In this document: positions 16,914 through 24,412 of the stretch, piece by piece
How the letters are laid out: every line of letters begins with the position of its first letter
Position numbering within the stretch: the stretch's first letter is position 1
NCBI GenBank assembly: GCA_025360265.1
Contig: JANYCP010000139.1
Location: 1-24,517, forward strand
DNA length: 24,517 nucleotides
Direction: 5' to 3'
From: Gemmatimonadota bacterium
GTDB lineage: Bacteria; Gemmatimonadota; Gemmatimonadetes; Gemmatimonadales; GWC2-71-9
The notes under the pieces: generated by a model
What the model was told of the DNA's origin: nothing
The model's input: only the letters and a program-made list of their open reading frames with translations
Database searches by the model: none
Program-made: the position numbers and the translations under genes

Positions 16914-19417
16914 CCGATCGCATTTCTCCTGCCGTTCGTGACGTGCTTCGCCGTGAAATCCACGCCGCTGGTGGCAACGAGGTGTCGTTTGTCGCGACCG
17001 TTGACGACGCCGGCATCCTGACCGCTGCGCGCGCTGTGGCGCGCGGCACCGTGGACGCCGTCCTGGCGTTGCCGGGAGTGGCGCAGCGCGGCGAGATGCT
17101 GCTGCACAATCATCCCAGCGGTCGTCTGGAACCATCCATGCCCGATCTCTCGATCGCGGCACGCGCCCACGACGACGGCATCGGGTTCGGCATCGTCAAC
17201 AACGACGGGACGCAGCTGTATGTGGTGGTGGAAGTACCGAAGGCCAAGGTCGTCACGCGTCTTGATCCGTTCGACGTGATTGCGCTGCTCGGCGAACATG
17301 GGCCGATCGCGAAGGAATTGGGCGCCTACGAGGATCGGCAGAGTCAGCGCGATCTCTCGGCCCACCTCACTGATGGGTACAACGATGGCGGAGTGCTGCT
17401 CCTCGAAGCTGGTACCGGCGTTGGCAAGTCCTTCGCGTACCTCGTGCCAGCGCTGGCGTGGGCGCGCGCCAATGGCGAACGCACGATCGTGTCCACCAAT
17501 ACGATCAACCTGCAGGAGCAACTGGTCGGCAAGGATTTGCCGCTGCTTCGGCGTGCCCTCAAAGATGACGAACACGAGCCGACCTTCGCGCTGCTGAAAG
17601 GGTGGCGCAACTATCTCTGTCGGCTTCGCCTCGAAACGGCCACCGCGAGCCAGCAATCGCTGATCGAAGGTGACAAGGTGGCGGAATTGGTCAACCTGGC
17701 CGAATGGGCCGGGCACACCAACGATGGCACACTCGCAGACCTGCCAATGCCACCGTCCCCGGAAGTGTGGGACGAGGTTGCCGCCGAGGCAGACCTCTGC
17801 ACGAGGCTTCGCTGCCCGCATTTCGACCGCTGCTTTGTGTTTCAGGCGCGGCGGCGCGCTGCGCAGGCGGATGTCGTCGTGGTCAACCACCATCTGCTGG
17901 CCGCAGATCTTGCGGTCCGTCAGGCGTCGGACAACTGGGAAGAGGCCGCCGTCCTGCCGGCCTACAAGCGCCTCATTCTCGATGAGGCACACCACCTCGA
18001 AGATGTCGCCGCGGGACATCTCGGCGTTCAGGTGTCCAGTCGCGGTGTCCAGCGGCTGCTCAACCGGCTGGAACGCGGCCGGGGGAAGGGGTTGCTACCG
18101 GCACTCCAATACGATCTTTCGACTACTGACGACTTGCTCAATCGCGCGTCCCTCGACCTGTTGCGTGAACGGCTGATTCCAGCGGTCTCGCACGCGCGGA
18201 CGGCGGCCGAGTCGCTCTTTCTCCGATTGTTCGGCCATCTATCCACCGGACCGGCGGGACAACTTCGGCTCGATGAAGACTTCGGGCGAAATGACATCTG
18301 GCAGGAAGGGCTGACGCGGGAACTCGAGAGCACGATCGCCGGGTTCAAGACCGTGGCGAATCTGATTGAAACTGTTGCAGATCGAATGGCACAGATCGAG
18401 ATGACCGATCGTCGTTCACAACTGCTTGGCGAATGTCGCGGTGTGGTGCGTCGACTCGAATCGATGATCGATGGACTCAACGCAACGCTTCGCCCAGCGA
18501 CGGGGCGCCCGCCGGAGGTTCGCTGGATGGAGCGAAGTGGTGCCAAGGGCCAGACATTGCAGTTGTCGGCAGTGCCGCTTGATCTCGCGCCATTGCTGCG
18601 CGAATTGCTCTTCGATCGGCTGACCACCGTGGCGCTCACAAGTGCGACGCTTGCAGCCGGAGGTGAGTTCGCATTTCTCGCCTCCCGAATCGGTCTTTCG
18701 GGCGAAGGTTCACCAGTCACGGTGCAGGAGATTTTTCCGTCGCCGTTCCCGTATGAGGAGCACTGCCTGCTCGGGCTCCCCGACGACATTCCCGATCCGC
18801 GCGAGGACGAGGCCGGTCATGATGCCGCGGTGGCCCAGGTCGTGAACGATCTTGCGTGGGCCAGTGATGGTGGAATCTTCGTGTTGTTCACGTCGCATGC
18901 GGCCCTTCGCCGCACGGCGATTGCGGTAAAGAGTCAGCTCGGCCACCGCTTCCCGATCCTGGTGCAGGGTGAGGGACAGCGCGATCACCTGATTCGCCGT
19001 TTCCGTGAGGCCGGCAATGCGATTCTGCTGGGCACCAGCTCGTTTTGGGAGGGGGTGGACGTTCCAGGCCGGGCGCTGAGGGGGCTCGTATTGGCCAAGC
19101 TACCTTTCAAGGTGCCATCGGAGCCGATTACGGCCGCGAGACTGGAGCGCCTCTCGGAACAGGGAGCAGATGGGTTCTTCGGCTATCTGCTGCCGCACGC
19201 GGCGCTGAAGTTGAAGCAAGGGTTCGGTCGATTGATTCGTGGCGCCGATGATGTGGGTGTGGTCCTGCTCCTGGACCGACGCGTCGTGACCCGTCGATAC
19301 GGCGCGATGCTGCTGGAAGGACTGCCGCCAGCCGAGCGAGTCATTGGATCGTGGGCGCAGGTCCGTACCAAGTGCGAAGACTTTTTTGCCAGACATGGCA
19401 TCGGAGCAGCGACATGA
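16910..19417 (+). CDS. DinG-type Fe-S DNA helicase with N-terminal JAMM/RadC-like domain
   Basis: An 835-aa two-part protein. Residues about 12-115 form a JAMM/MPN-like domain: Glu24 (GGNEVSF), His66 and His68 (LLHNHPSG), Ser76 and Asp79 (EPSMPD), the full zinc-hydrolase set, in the HNHPSG form seen in RadC. Residues about 125-830 are an XPD/DinG superfamily 2 helicase: Walker A EAGTGVGKS (Lys173), DEAH at 358-361, motif VI QGFGRLIRG near the C terminus, and four cysteines (237, 297, 302, 308) spaced as in the 4Fe-4S domain of DinG. It should unwind DNA 5'-3'. The TTG at 16910 overlaps the previous stop as TTGA; no other good start precedes the JAMM domain. B. subtilis DinG has a DnaQ-like exonuclease at this end instead. 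The helicase call is firm; JAMM activity is inferred from ligands. Confidence 0.9.
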   Translation: MTDRISPAVRDVLRREIHAAGGNEVSFVATVDDAGILTAARAVARGTVDAVLALPGVAQRGEMLLHNHPSGRLEPSMPDLSIAARAHDDGIGFGIVNNDGTQLYVVVEVPKAKVVTRLDPFDVIALLGEHGPIAKELGAYEDRQSQRDLSAHLTDGYNDGGVLLLEAGTGVGKSFAYLVPALAWARANGERTIVSTNTINLQEQLVGKDLPLLRRALKDDEHEPTFALLKGWRNYLCRLRLETATASQQSLIEGDKVAELVNLAEWAGHTNDGTLADLPMPPSPEVWDEVAAEADLCTRLRCPHFDRCFVFQARRRAAQADVVVVNHHLLAADLAVRQASDNWEEAAVLPAYKRLILDEAHHLEDVAAGHLGVQVSSRGVQRLLNRLERGRGKGLLPALQYDLSTTDDLLNRASLDLLRERLIPAVSHARTAAESLFLRLFGHLSTGPAGQLRLDEDFGRNDIWQEGLTRELESTIAGFKTVANLIETVADRMAQIEMTDRRSQLLGECRGVVRRLESMIDGLNATLRPATGRPPEVRWMERSGAKGQTLQLSAVPLDLAPLLRELLFDRLTTVALTSATLAAGGEFAFLASRIGLSGEGSPVTVQEIFPSPFPYEEHCLLGLPDDIPDPREDEAGHDAAVAQVVNDLAWASDGGIFVLFTSHAALRRTAIAVKSQLGHRFPILVQGEGQRDHLIRRFREAGNAILLGTSSFWEGVDVPGRALRGLVLAKLPFKVPSEPITAARLERLSEQGADGFFGYLLPHAALKLKQGFGRLIRGADDVGVVLLLDRRVVTRRYGAMLLEGLPPAERVIGSWAQVRTKCEDFFARHGIGAAT

Positions 19418-20037
19418 TGGTGGTTACGCCGACGAAGATCGTGTGTGTTGGCCGCAACTATGCGGCACACGCACGCGAGCTCGGCAACGAGGTTCCGAAA
19501 CAGCCGTTGCTCTTCTTCAAGCCGCCGTCATCATTGATCGGTGACGGTGACGCGATCGTATTGCCCGCGGCGTCGCAGCAGGTGGAATACGAATCGGAAA
19601 TCGGCGTCGTGATCGGCAAGCGCGCCCGCAACGTGCGTGCGCAGGATGCCGCCGCGTTCATCAAGGGATACACCTGCGCCAATGATGTCTCGGCGCGTGA
19701 TCTGCAGAAAACCGATGGGCAATGGGGCCGCGCCAAGGGGTTTGACACGTTTTGCGCGGTGGGTCCGCTGGTGGCTGAAGGGTTGGACTGGAGCATGCTC
19801 GAAGTGATTGGTCGACTCAACGGTGTGGAGCGGCAGCGCGGGCGCACCCGCGAGATGGTGTTCAGCATTCCAGTGCTGATCGAGTACATCAGTCATGTCA
19901 TGACGCTCGAGCCAGGTGACCTGATCCTGACCGGTACTCCCGAAGGTGTAGGGAAGCTGACTGCTGGAGATGTCGTCGAGGTCGAAATTCCAGGGATTGG
20001 TGTTCTGCGCAATACGGTGACGGGAGATCAGGGATGA
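19414..20037 (+). CDS. Fumarylacetoacetate hydrolase (FAH) family protein
   Basis: A 207-aa cytosolic metal-dependent enzyme of the FAHD1/YcgM type, acting on 2-keto acids or their enols (acylpyruvase, oxaloacetate decarboxylase or tautomerase, or aromatic meta-cleavage hydrolase). Metal ligands are Glu60, Glu62 (EYESEIGVVIG) and Asp91 (CANDVSARDLQ); VGRNYAAHARELG (12-24) is the usual lid region with His19 and Glu22; GFDTFCAVGP and LTGTPEGVG complete the signature. The frame is open upstream, but ATG at 19414 overlaps the helicase stop as ATGA and has CGGAG upstream; an ATG one codon later is equivalent. Exact substrate cannot be told from sequence. Confidence 0.92.
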   Translation: MMVVTPTKIVCVGRNYAAHARELGNEVPKQPLLFFKPPSSLIGDGDAIVLPAASQQVEYESEIGVVIGKRARNVRAQDAAAFIKGYTCANDVSARDLQKTDGQWGRAKGFDTFCAVGPLVAEGLDWSMLEVIGRLNGVERQRGRTREMVFSIPVLIEYISHVMTLEPGDLILTGTPEGVGKLTAGDVVEVEIPGIGVLRNTVTGDQG

Positions 20038-21233
20038 AGGTCCAGGTGAGCGAACGGGTCAAGGCACTGCCGGCGTATCCGCTGGCACAGATCCCGTCGA
20101 TCAAGCGGCGGTTAATCGCTGCCGGCATGGACGTTATCGATCTCGGTGCCGGCGATGCCGACGGTCCGCCGCCGATGCCGACCATCGATGCGCTGCACGA
20201 GGCCCTCGGCATCACCGCAAATCACAAGTACGGATTTCAGCAGGGTGCGCTGACGTTTCGTGAAGCCGCAGTGCGCTGGGTCGCTCGGCGATTCGCGCAG
20301 ACATTCGATGCCCACACCGAAATGCTGCCGCTCATTGGATCGAAGGAAGGACTGACTCACCTGGCGTTTGCGATCTGCAATCCGGGGGATGTCGTCATCG
20401 TGCCGGAGCCTGGGTACCAGGCGTACATCGGCGGGGCGATCCTCTCTGGCGCCGAGCCCTGTGTCGTGCCGCTTCGCGCAGAGAAACAATTTCTTGTCGA
20501 GCTCGATGACCTGCCGGAGGAAACGCTGCGACGGGCGCGAATCGTCTATGTCAACTATCCGAATAACCCCACGGCGGCGATTGCGCCCCGCGAGTACCTC
20601 GAACGCTTGGTCGCATCGTGCCGCAAGCACGGCATCGTGCTGGCATACGACAATGCGTACTGCGACATCACGTTTGACGGGTACGTGGCTCCCAGCATTT
20701 TCGAGATTCCCGGCGCACGTGACGTCGCCGTGGAATTCTTCTCGATGTCGAAATCGTTCCAGATGACCGGGTGGCGCGTCGGCTTCGCGATTGGATCCGC
20801 CGCGCTCATCGGTGCATTGACCAAGGTCAAGAGTTATGTCGATACCGGACCGTTTCTCGCATTGCAGCAGGCATCGGCCTTCACGCTCGATCGCGCCGAG
20901 GCATTGAATCGCCCGGTGGTCGCGGAGCTCGCTCGCCGGCGCGACGCGGCGGTGGCGGCGCTTACGGAGGCGGGATTTTCCGTTGAAACGCCGCGAGCGG
21001 CCATGTATGTGTGGGTGCCGCTGCCAGCCGGACTGCCGTCGGCGACGTTTACCACGCGAGCGCTCGAGGAAGAGGGAGTGGTCGTTCTGCCGGGCAGCGG
21101 ATTCGGACCAGGCGGTGAGGGATTTTTTCGTGTCGCGCTCACCGTGCCACCAGATCGACTTCGCGAAGCGGTAACGCGCCTCGGCAGAACGCTTGCCGCG
21201 TGCCTCGGAGGTGCGGTTGCAGCAACCGGCTGA
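20034..21233 (+). CDS. Class I/II pyridoxal-phosphate aminotransferase
   Basis: A 399-aa fold-type I aminotransferase. LPLIGSKEGLTHLAFAI and PEPGYQAYIGGA line the cofactor pocket, VNYPNNPTAA is the substrate/PLP loop, AYDNAYCDITFDG carries the Asp that contacts the pyridine nitrogen, and Lys240 in FFSMSKSFQMTGWRVGF is the Schiff-base lysine; FFRVAL near the C terminus holds the carboxylate-binding Arg. Of known groups it is closest in style to LL-diaminopimelate/aspartate aminotransferases, but substrate cannot be assigned. ATG at 20034 overlaps the FAH stop as ATGA, with GGGAG upstream. Pairing with an FAH-family enzyme suggests keto-acid or amino-acid metabolism. The PLP cofactor itself derives from the pathway of PdxJ, encoded in the opposite operon. 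Confidence 0.93.
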   Translation: MKVQVSERVKALPAYPLAQIPSIKRRLIAAGMDVIDLGAGDADGPPPMPTIDALHEALGITANHKYGFQQGALTFREAAVRWVARRFAQTFDAHTEMLPLIGSKEGLTHLAFAICNPGDVVIVPEPGYQAYIGGAILSGAEPCVVPLRAEKQFLVELDDLPEETLRRARIVYVNYPNNPTAAIAPREYLERLVASCRKHGIVLAYDNAYCDITFDGYVAPSIFEIPGARDVAVEFFSMSKSFQMTGWRVGFAIGSAALIGALTKVKSYVDTGPFLALQQASAFTLDRAEALNRPVVAELARRRDAAVAALTEAGFSVETPRAAMYVWVPLPAGLPSATFTTRALEEEGVVVLPGSGFGPGGEGFFRVALTVPPDRLREAVTRLGRTLAACLGGAVAATG

Positions 21234-22071
21234 GCGGGAATTCTCTCTTCCGATCCGGCAACGCGTCCCGGCATGGGTCTGGCTGCTTGCGCTCCTGTTG
21301 CATGGGGCGCTGGTCGTCGTGTTTCTTGTGCGGCGCCATGCGGAGCCAGCGGCCACCGTTGATCTACATTCGCTATCGCTCGGAGACTCGGTGCGTCAGG
21401 TGACACTTCCCGCGTATCGCCAGTCGCACCTGGCCACTCAGCCGGTGCTCATGCACGTGCCAACCACCGTGCCGATGTCGGTTCCGACGAGCATTCCGGT
21501 TGCCCCGCCTGCGGCTGCGACGGTATCGGCGCTTCCCGGCGCACCGCTCGACACCTCCGCGCCCGGTGTTCCGGGCGATCTCCGGCCCCACTTTGGGGCT
21601 GGGCATCTCTGGGTGCAGCCGATGACCGAGTCGCCGCGCGGTATCGCGAGGGCGCTCAGTGGCAAGACCGACCAGCAGCTCACCGATAGCGCTGTTGCCG
21701 CGATGATTCAGACGTACTTCGACGCGATGGCGGCCGAAGTGGCGCTGCACCCGCAGACGTTGCCGAGCTGGACGACCAAGATTGGTGGCAAGACCGTCGG
21801 CCTCGATTCCAAATGGATCTATCTCGGTCCGATCAAGATTCCGACCGCGCTGCTCGCCCTGTTGCCGATCAATCTCCAAGGCAATATGTCGAATTACCAG
21901 TACAACCAGCAGTTGCAGTCGATGCGAGCCGACCTGTTCGACGCGGCGCGGCGTGCGGCGAACTATGACGACTTCAAGAAGGCCGTGAAGGACCTGAAGG
22001 ATCAAACCGCGGAGCGACGCGAATTCAACAAAAATCAGCGCACCAGGCCCGACACGAGTCATCACGGATGA
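21217..22071 (+). CDS. Single-pass membrane protein, Val/Pro-rich linker, unknown function
   Basis: Not recognised. One transmembrane helix (about 17-38, VPAWVWLLALLLHGALVVVF) with Arg-Gln-Arg before it predicts an N-in, C-out anchor. A Val/Pro/Thr-rich stretch (about 75-105: VPTTVPMSVPTSIPVAPP) recalls the periplasm-spanning linker of TonB-like proteins, but no TonB C-terminal domain follows. The rest (150-284) is mixed, ending in a basic helix KKAVKDLKDQTAERREFNKN. Start choice: GGAGG (21207-21211) lies 5 bases before TTG at 21217, giving 284 aa; GTG at 21211 or TTG at 21193 in the same frame are alternatives. It overlaps the aminotransferase gene by 17 bases. Confidence 0.7.
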   Translation: MQQPAEREFSLPIRQRVPAWVWLLALLLHGALVVVFLVRRHAEPAATVDLHSLSLGDSVRQVTLPAYRQSHLATQPVLMHVPTTVPMSVPTSIPVAPPAAATVSALPGAPLDTSAPGVPGDLRPHFGAGHLWVQPMTESPRGIARALSGKTDQQLTDSAVAAMIQTYFDAMAAEVALHPQTLPSWTTKIGGKTVGLDSKWIYLGPIKIPTALLALLPINLQGNMSNYQYNQQLQSMRADLFDAARRAANYDDFKKAVKDLKDQTAERREFNKNQRTRPDTSHHG

Positions 22072-22511
22072 AGCTGATCGACAACGCAGAGACACTGGTA
22101 CTCGTGATCGCGGCGGACCTGGGGCCGACGTCGGCGGATCGTGACGCTGCGTTCTCGCTGAAGAATGCGGTCGATGATCGGGGGGCGGGGCATCCCTATC
22201 GGCGTGCGGTCATCGTGAGTGACGCGGCCTGGTTCGACACGCCGTTGCTGCATGATTCACCGACGATCACCATTGGTGGCCCCGGCGTGAATGGTGTTGC
22301 CGGACAATTTGGCGCGGCGCTCCCGACGGTCTGGTCGGATCAGGATCGCGTCATCATTCAGGCGGACTTTGCCGGCGGGCTCAAGCGGGCGGCGCTCTGG
22401 GGTGCTGACGCGGCCGCCACTAGCGCGGCGGTCAGCGCCTTCATCTCCCGCGGTTGGCTGGACGAATTTCTGGATCGCTGCTGGCGCTTCCGTGCCGGCG
22501 CATTTGCCTGA
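22068..22511 (+). CDS. Hypothetical 147-aa cytosolic protein
   Basis: Not recognised. There is no signal peptide or transmembrane helix. The sequence has an alternating alpha/beta look: TLVLVIAADLG, RRAVIVSDAAWFD, TITIGGPGVNGVAGQF, DRVIIQADFAGGLKRAALWGAD, then a helix AATSAAVSAFISRGWLDEFLDRCW. The two hydrophobic strands followed by small-residue loops (IAADLG, IGGPGVNG) suggest a small Rossmann-like fold, perhaps nucleotide or regulator binding. Base composition and codon use look like the neighbours. The ATG at 22068 overlaps the upstream stop as ATGA, and the M28 gene starts 9 bases after its stop, so it is very likely a real, co-translated gene. Confidence 0.75.
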   Translation: MKLIDNAETLVLVIAADLGPTSADRDAAFSLKNAVDDRGAGHPYRRAVIVSDAAWFDTPLLHDSPTITIGGPGVNGVAGQFGAALPTVWSDQDRVIIQADFAGGLKRAALWGADAAATSAAVSAFISRGWLDEFLDRCWRFRAGAFA

Positions 22512-22520
22512 GGGATTCCC

Positions 22521-24305
22521 GTGAAAAATCGTAACATTGTCGTCGCGTCCGCGTTCCTGCTCGGCGTGTTGCCCAACTTGGCGCTGTCGCAACAGGTCGC
22601 ACCGAACAAGGCGTTCACTGCGGTCACTGGGCCGATCGCAAAGATTCTTTCTGGCGACAATGCGTACAAGACCACGGACTACGTCGCATCGTTCTATCGC
22701 GATCCGGCGAGTCGCGGCTTTGACGCGTCCCTCGACAGCGTGGTGCGCATTCTCAAGGCAGCGGGATATGTGCCGGAAGACGCCGGCTTCGTTCCAGAGC
22801 AGGGTCCGCCACGACTCACCTACAGGATCGAGTCAAAGGCGGCGCTGAAGAATGTCTGGTCGCCGCTGGGCGCGTCGATCACGCTGGCCGGTCGGAGCAA
22901 GCCGCTCGAAGAGTGGTCCACCAACCATGACATGCAGCCGGGCAAGTCGTGGCCGACGCCACCGGACGGTGTTGACGCCGAAATCGTCAATGGTGGCGGC
23001 GGTTCCGACGCGGAACTCGACAAGGCCGAGGTGAGGGGAAAGATCGTCATGATTGAGCCCGCGGCCGGTGGTCGCGGTGGTGGGCGCGGCGGTGCATCGC
23101 CGGTGGCACGCGCTGCCGCCAAAGGTGCCGTCGGCGTCCTGCTCGGCCAGCGGCTCCCAACCTACAACCAGCAGGAGAAGAATCGCACCGCCATCAATTT
23201 CAGCAGCGTGGCGTTCGACTCCACCGCGAAGATTTTTTCGCTGTACGTGTCCCTCGCGGCGCGCGACTCAATCAATGCGGCGCTCGCCAAGGGCCCGCTG
23301 CGGGCACATGTCGTCTCGCAAAGCGTGTTCGAGGACCGCAGTGAACGGAAAGTGGTCGCCGAAATTCGTGGTTCCATTGCGCCAAACGAGCGCTTCGTCT
23401 ATTCCGCGCATGTGCAGGAGCCAGGTGCCAACGACAACGCCACTGGTGTAGGACTCCTCGCCGAGATGGCACGGACCGCCGCCGTGATGCTGAAGGCCAA
23501 GCAGATTGATCCAGGTCGCACCATCACGATGCTCTGGGGTGTCGAGATTCAGCAGACCCGGGAATTCATTGCGGAAGACACGCTGCGCCGGCAAGGAATC
23601 AAGTGGGGGATGTCGCTGGACATGGTGGGCGAGAACACCGCACTCACGGGCGGCACATTCCTGATCGAGAAGATGCCTGATCCGTCCAAGGTGTGGGTAC
23701 GAGGCGAAGACCAGCACACCGAGTGGGGTGCCGGCCAGAACATGACCCAGAAAGACATCTGGCCCCATTACTACAACGACTTTCTGAAGCAACGCTGCAT
23801 CGACGAATCGAATCGAACCGGTGGTAGTTGGGTGGTCAAGGCCAATCCCTATGAAGGGGGCAGCGACCACACACCTTTCGTCTCGGCGCGTATTCCAGGG
23901 GTGTTGATGTGGCATTTTACCGATCAGCACTATCACGACGATCTTGATCGGATCAACATGGTCAGTGCCGCGGAACTGCAGCACGTGGGGAACTGTGCGC
24001 TTGCTTCAAGCGTGATTCTTACCGCCGGGAATCACCCCGAGTACGCGCGCGCGACGCTCGATGAGATCGCGTCGATCGCCGAACGTCGCCTTGACGCGGA
24101 AGGGAAGTTGTCATTGGCGGCGATGCCGAAGTCGAGTGCTGATTCGCAGCGAGTGATTCTCACCGCGTGGCGCGACTACTATGTCGGTGCGCTCGCCAAG
24201 GTGCCGGAGATGACGTTGCCGCATCTCGACCTTGCGGCCGAAGTGGCCGCGGCACAAGGGCGGGTGATGAAGAAGGCGGAAGTGGTGCTCGCCGTGATCA
24301 AGTAG
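22521..24305 (+). CDS. Secreted M28-type peptidase with PA-like domain
   Basis: A 594-aa exported metallopeptidase-like protein. Residues 1-23 form a signal peptide (ending LALSQQ). About 110-260 resembles a protease-associated insert (VRGKIVMIEPA, ARAAAKGAVGVLLGQ) interrupted by an RGG-rich run (about 179-192). The M28 zinc set is visible: His297 (SAHVQEP), Asp305 (GANDNATG, bridging), Glu342 (LWGVEIQQTREF), Asp367 (SLDMVGEN) and His472 (QHYHDDLD). The residue before Glu342, normally the catalytic Glu of the EE pair, is Val341, so activity is uncertain. GTG at 22521 has GAGGGA 5 bases upstream. It is the last gene of the operon, followed by hairpins and tandem repeats. Confidence 0.88.
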   Translation: MKNRNIVVASAFLLGVLPNLALSQQVAPNKAFTAVTGPIAKILSGDNAYKTTDYVASFYRDPASRGFDASLDSVVRILKAAGYVPEDAGFVPEQGPPRLTYRIESKAALKNVWSPLGASITLAGRSKPLEEWSTNHDMQPGKSWPTPPDGVDAEIVNGGGGSDAELDKAEVRGKIVMIEPAAGGRGGGRGGASPVARAAAKGAVGVLLGQRLPTYNQQEKNRTAINFSSVAFDSTAKIFSLYVSLAARDSINAALAKGPLRAHVVSQSVFEDRSERKVVAEIRGSIAPNERFVYSAHVQEPGANDNATGVGLLAEMARTAAVMLKAKQIDPGRTITMLWGVEIQQTREFIAEDTLRRQGIKWGMSLDMVGENTALTGGTFLIEKMPDPSKVWVRGEDQHTEWGAGQNMTQKDIWPHYYNDFLKQRCIDESNRTGGSWVVKANPYEGGSDHTPFVSARIPGVLMWHFTDQHYHDDLDRINMVSAAELQHVGNCALASSVILTAGNHPEYARATLDEIASIAERRLDAEGKLSLAAMPKSSADSQRVILTAWRDYYVGALAKVPEMTLPHLDLAAEVAAAQGRVMKKAEVVLAVIK

Positions 24306-24315
24306 GTCTCGACTC

Positions 24316-24328
24316 GCCGCTCCGCGGC
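24316..24328 (+). terminator. Small hairpin just after the operon's last stop
   Basis: Arms GCCGC (24316-24320) and GCGGC (24324-24328) with a 3-base loop lie 10 bases after the M28 stop codon. No T-run follows, so intrinsic termination is not clear; it may act together with the three hairpins in the tandem repeats downstream. Confidence 0.3.
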
Positions 24329-24334
24329 TCGCTC

Positions 24335-24412
24335 GACCTGACGTTCGCGTCACCTCGACCGACCTGACGTTCGCGTCACCTCGACCGACCTGACGTTCGC
24401 GTCACCTCGACC
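24335..24412 (+). repeat. Three perfect 26-bp tandem repeats, each a TTCG-loop hairpin
   Basis: Copies at 24335-24360, 24361-24386 and 24387-24412 are identical, beginning GACCTGACG and ending CACCTCGACC. Each contains TGACG-TTCG-CGTCA (24339-24352 and the same +26 and +52), a 5-bp stem with a TTCG loop closed by G-C. The set directly follows the last gene of the long operon. It could be a 3'-end structure, a protein-binding array, or a variable-number repeat from slippage. Confidence 0.9.

Noticed and set aside
16850..18019. Long open frame of 389 codons on the minus strand
   Set aside because: It lies antisense to the DinG-type helicase gene, whose motifs are complete in the plus frame; the product is Arg/His-rich without recognisable domains, as expected for a shadow frame in GC-rich DNA.
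20112..21356. 414-codon open frame on the minus strand
   Set aside because: Antisense to the aminotransferase gene, with low-complexity Arg-rich product and no domain; a shadow of the real gene.
24335..24412. CRISPR array
   Set aside because: The three 26-bp units are directly adjacent without spacers and no cas gene is present, so this is a simple tandem repeat.
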